Source of the DNA: Anaerococcus sp. Marseille-Q7828
GTDB lineage: Bacteria > Bacillota > Clostridia > Tissierellales > Peptoniphilaceae
Length of the DNA: 64,000 bases
Assembly: GCF_949769285.1 (NCBI RefSeq)
Contig: NZ_OX458331.1
Span: forward strand, 1,364,001 to 1,428,000
Direction: 5' to 3'
Shown here: positions 62,174 to 64,000 of the stretch, in pieces
Layout of the letters: the number at the start of each line of letters is the position of its first letter
Numbering within the stretch: position 1 is the stretch's first letter
The notes under the pieces: generated by a model
What the model saw: the letters and a program-made list of their open reading frames with translations, nothing else
Databases searched by the model: none
What the model was told of the DNA's origin: nothing
Translations under genes and position numbers: made by a program

Positions 62174-62771
62174 TAACTTCTCTCCTATCTTCTATTGCAC
62201 GCTCTAGGGTAAGTTGGTCGAAGTATTCTATGTTTGATCCAACTGGTATGCCCTGAGCAATCTTTGATAGTCTGACATCTTTTTTGGCTAATAAGCTTGA
62301 TAAAAATAGGCTAGTTGTTTCTCCTTCTATAGTGGAAGAAATTGCAAGTATTATCTCCTTTACCCCATCTTCATCAATTCTTTTGATAAGTTTATCTATA
62401 TTTAGCTCTTCTGGGCCAATGCCATCTGATGGGGATATCAAACCACCTAGGACGTGGTATTTGCCGTGATAGGCGTGAGATTTTTCTATTGCTATGAGGT
62501 CAGTTACATCTTCGACTACGCAAATGAAGTCATCTTCACGGGTGATATCCTTACAAATATCACATGTATCATTTTCTGTGAGGTTGCCACATATGTCGCA
62601 ATGTTTAATCTTTTCTTTGACCTCAATAAGTGCCTTAGAAAAATCTTCTACACTATCCCTATCCCTAGTAACTATGCTCATAGCAAGTCTTTCAGCAGAT
62701 TTTCTGCCTATAGTTGGAAGTTTTTGAAATTGTTCTATTAGATTATCTAAACTTTCTGGATAGATTGCCAT
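62166..62771 (-). CDS. recR: Recombination protein RecR
   Basis: Partner of RecFO in gap repair. Helix-hairpin-helix near the N-terminus (LPTIGRKSAERLA), a four-cysteine zinc finger (CDICGNLTENDTCDIC) and a Toprim domain (CVVEDVTDLIAIE and SPSDGIGPEEL). Length is 201 residues. Its start overlaps the ebfC stop (TAATG). The dnaX-ebfC-recR order is conserved across bacteria. Confidence 0.96.
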   Translation of the reverse strand: MAIYPESLDNLIEQFQKLPTIGRKSAERLAMSIVTRDRDSVEDFSKALIEVKEKIKHCDICGNLTENDTCDICKDITREDDFICVVEDVTDLIAIEKSHAYHGKYHVLGGLISPSDGIGPEELNIDKLIKRIDEDGVKEIILAISSTIEGETTSLFLSSLLAKKDVRLSKIAQGIPVGSNIEYFDQLTLERAIEDRREVIE

Positions 62772-63106
62772 TACATAAGACCTGGTATGTTTAGTCCACC
62801 TGTTAGTTTGCCCATTGTCTCTCCACTGTATTCATCTGCCTTTTTCATTGCATCATTAATAGCAGCAATAATTAAATCTTCTAGCATTTCACTATCTTCT
62901 GGGTCGATTACATCTGGGTCAATTTTGATAGCTAGGACTTCTTTTTTGCCATTGACTGTTGCAGATACAACGCCGCCGCCAGATGTTGATTCAAATTCTC
63001 TTTCTTCAATCTCTTGCTGAGCCTTTTCCATTTGCTCTTGCATCTTTTTAACTTGTTTCATCATATTGTTCATATTTGCTCCGCCTGGGAATCCGCCTCT
63101 TGCCAT
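62771..63106 (-). CDS. ebfC: Nucleoid-associated protein YbaB/EbfC
   Basis: Small DNA-binding protein with the YbaB fold: a long N-terminal helix ([21 protein letters not shown]), then [18 protein letters not shown] and [19 protein letters not shown]. Length of 111 residues is normal. AGGAGAG precedes the ATG. It lies between dnaX and recR. Confidence 0.94.
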   Translation of the reverse strand: MARGGFPGGANMNNMMKQVKKMQEQMEKAQQEIEEREFESTSGGGVVSATVNGKKEVLAIKIDPDVIDPEDSEMLEDLIIAAINDAMKKADEYSGETMGKLTGGLNIPGLM

Positions 63107-63117
63107 ATTTATCTCTC

Positions 63118-64000
63118 CTATTCTATGACTAAATCTTCACCAAAAACATCTAATAGTCTTTGTGAATTGTCAGTTTTTTTTTCTATTTTTGTATCCTTCT
63201 TATTATCATTATGGTTTAAATCTTCGCTTGTGGCAATAGTAAATATATATGCACCATTTAAGATTTCCATAAGATTTCTTTCTATATCGTCAGTTTTCTT
63301 TTCTAAAATGAACCTATAAAATTCCTTATCTGCTGCTAAGATAAACTTATTGCCGTCGATTTTGTATTGTAAACCCTGGTCACGGAAGAATTCATGGAAA
63401 ATCCCTCCGGCAGTTTTTATAATCATATCCTGGACTTGCAACTCTTGTGATTTTGAAAGCTTTCTTTCTTTTATTTCTTCAAAATCTTCTTGGTTATTAT
63501 CTTCTCTTGGGATATCATCCTTGTCTTCTGCTAAAGTTTCATCTGGCTCATTTACTTCGAGTGTTTTTTCACCTTGACTACTATTAATATTAGGTCTTTG
63601 TGGTAAATTGTCTAGATTCGCTAATCTATTATCAACAATCTTATTTACCAAATCATCGATATCGGCTGGACTAGCCATCTCCAAGGCTCTGACTCTCGAT
63701 TCTAAGCTCTTGGTATTTTTAAGTTTTACTAGTCTTAGTATACAAAGTTCTGTCAAGACATCAGTATTGTCAACTTGCTTTAGCCTTGTTCCATAGTCAA
63801 TCAATATGTCAAGATAATCGCCAATGTCAAAAAAATCTATGTCATTGGCTAGTTTTTTTATAAAGCTTAGCCTCTCTTCATTTTCGAAAAACTTATCATT
63901 TTCGCTCATCTTATAGATCATTATGTCGTTAAAATAACTAACTAAAGAATCTATGATATCCTTATTGGTTTTATTATTTTCTTTAAGAGTAAATACTAAG
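63118..64000 (-). CDS. dnaX: DNA polymerase III gamma/tau subunit, 5' part cut by window
   Basis: Only the C-terminal part is here. The frame from 63921 is only a fragment: translating upstream shows it open to the right edge with the sequence VSYFNDI before it, so the true start lies outside. The domain III helices (about the first 110 residues in the window) and a long acidic, low-complexity linker followed by a folded C-terminal region are visible. Naming relies on position (dnaX-ebfC-recR) and domain III pattern. Confidence 0.85.
   Translation of the reverse strand, partial: LVFTLKENNKTNKDIIDSLVSYFNDIMIYKMSENDKFFENEERLSFIKKLANDIDFFDIGDYLDILIDYGTRLKQVDNTDVLTELCILRLVKLKNTKSLESRVRALEMASPADIDDLVNKIVDNRLANLDNLPQRPNINSSQGEKTLEVNEPDETLAEDKDDIPREDNNQEDFEEIKERKLSKSQELQVQDMIIKTAGGIFHEFFRDQGLQYKIDGNKFILAADKEFYRFILEKKTDDIERNLMEILNGAYIFTIATSEDLNHNDNKKDTKIEKKTDNSQRLLDVFGEDLVIE

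Noticed and set aside
63919-63921. ATG at 63921 as the start of an independent gene
   Set aside because: The frame is open to the right edge and fits dnaX, so it is an internal methionine.

Overview
The window is AT-rich, densely packed chromosomal DNA of a low-GC Gram-positive bacterium. SepF, YlmH, YajC, RNase J-era Firmicute gene orders, GlgC/GlgD pairing, HPr with both His15 and Ser46, and a sucrose PTS all point to Firmicutes. Gene content and style fit the anaerobic cocci of Peptoniphilaceae (Anaerococcus and relatives), but the genus is an inference. Almost every gene lies on the minus strand. The plus-strand exceptions are a YprB-like exonuclease, NAD kinase, tmRNA and an IS200-type transposase.

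Layout, left to right: a cysteine desulfurase cut by the left edge (1-521) diverges from the exonuclease gene (589-1494). From 1489 to 19977 runs a long minus-strand series, in order of transcription ruvC-ruvA-ruvB-queA-tgt-yajC, then recJ-rel-dtd-MBL hydrolase-aspS-rseC-like-glyA-der-plsY-gpsA-sepF, then ylmH-lspA-ung. From 20012 to 34897 are nucleotide-pool and phosphatase genes, a lipoprotein/histidine kinase/response regulator module, a ROK glucokinase, a pseudouridine synthase, a TIGR01212 radical SAM protein, a degenerate PepD-like protein, a parvulin, a CvfB-like protein that appears to start at ATT, and a YitT protein. From 34984 to 40135 are a kinase-like pseudoenzyme, ptsI, ptsH, a CcpA-like regulator and two envelope/stress proteins. 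At 40207-40375 a strong promoter drives a structured RNA that resembles 6S RNA. A cell-wall module (FHA protein, FtsW/RodA, class B PBP) follows at 42077-45357.

The glycogen operon (glgC-glgD-glgA-glgP-like-pulA-pgcA, 45442-54951) reads leftward from a promoter whose -35 box overlaps the -35 box of the divergent tmRNA gene (55104-55458). It contains no branching enzyme, and its phosphorylase-like protein has lost the pyridoxal-phosphate lysine motif. Just beyond the tmRNA 3' end is a small accessory island (about 55459-57700): an IS200-type element with two candidate right ends, a possible small RNA, and a HicA-HicB toxin-antitoxin pair with a visible promoter and operator.

The right end holds a sucrose operon (scrA PTS transporter and sacA hydrolase), then an orphan substrate-binding lipoprotein downstream of the conserved dnaX-ebfC-recR cluster, with dnaX cut by the right edge. 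Together the genes cover DNA repair, tRNA modification, cell division and carbohydrate uptake and storage. The clearest unusual signals are the three pseudoenzyme candidates, the ATT start, the two candidate small RNAs and the island behind tmRNA. I saw no CRISPR array, rRNA or tRNA gene.
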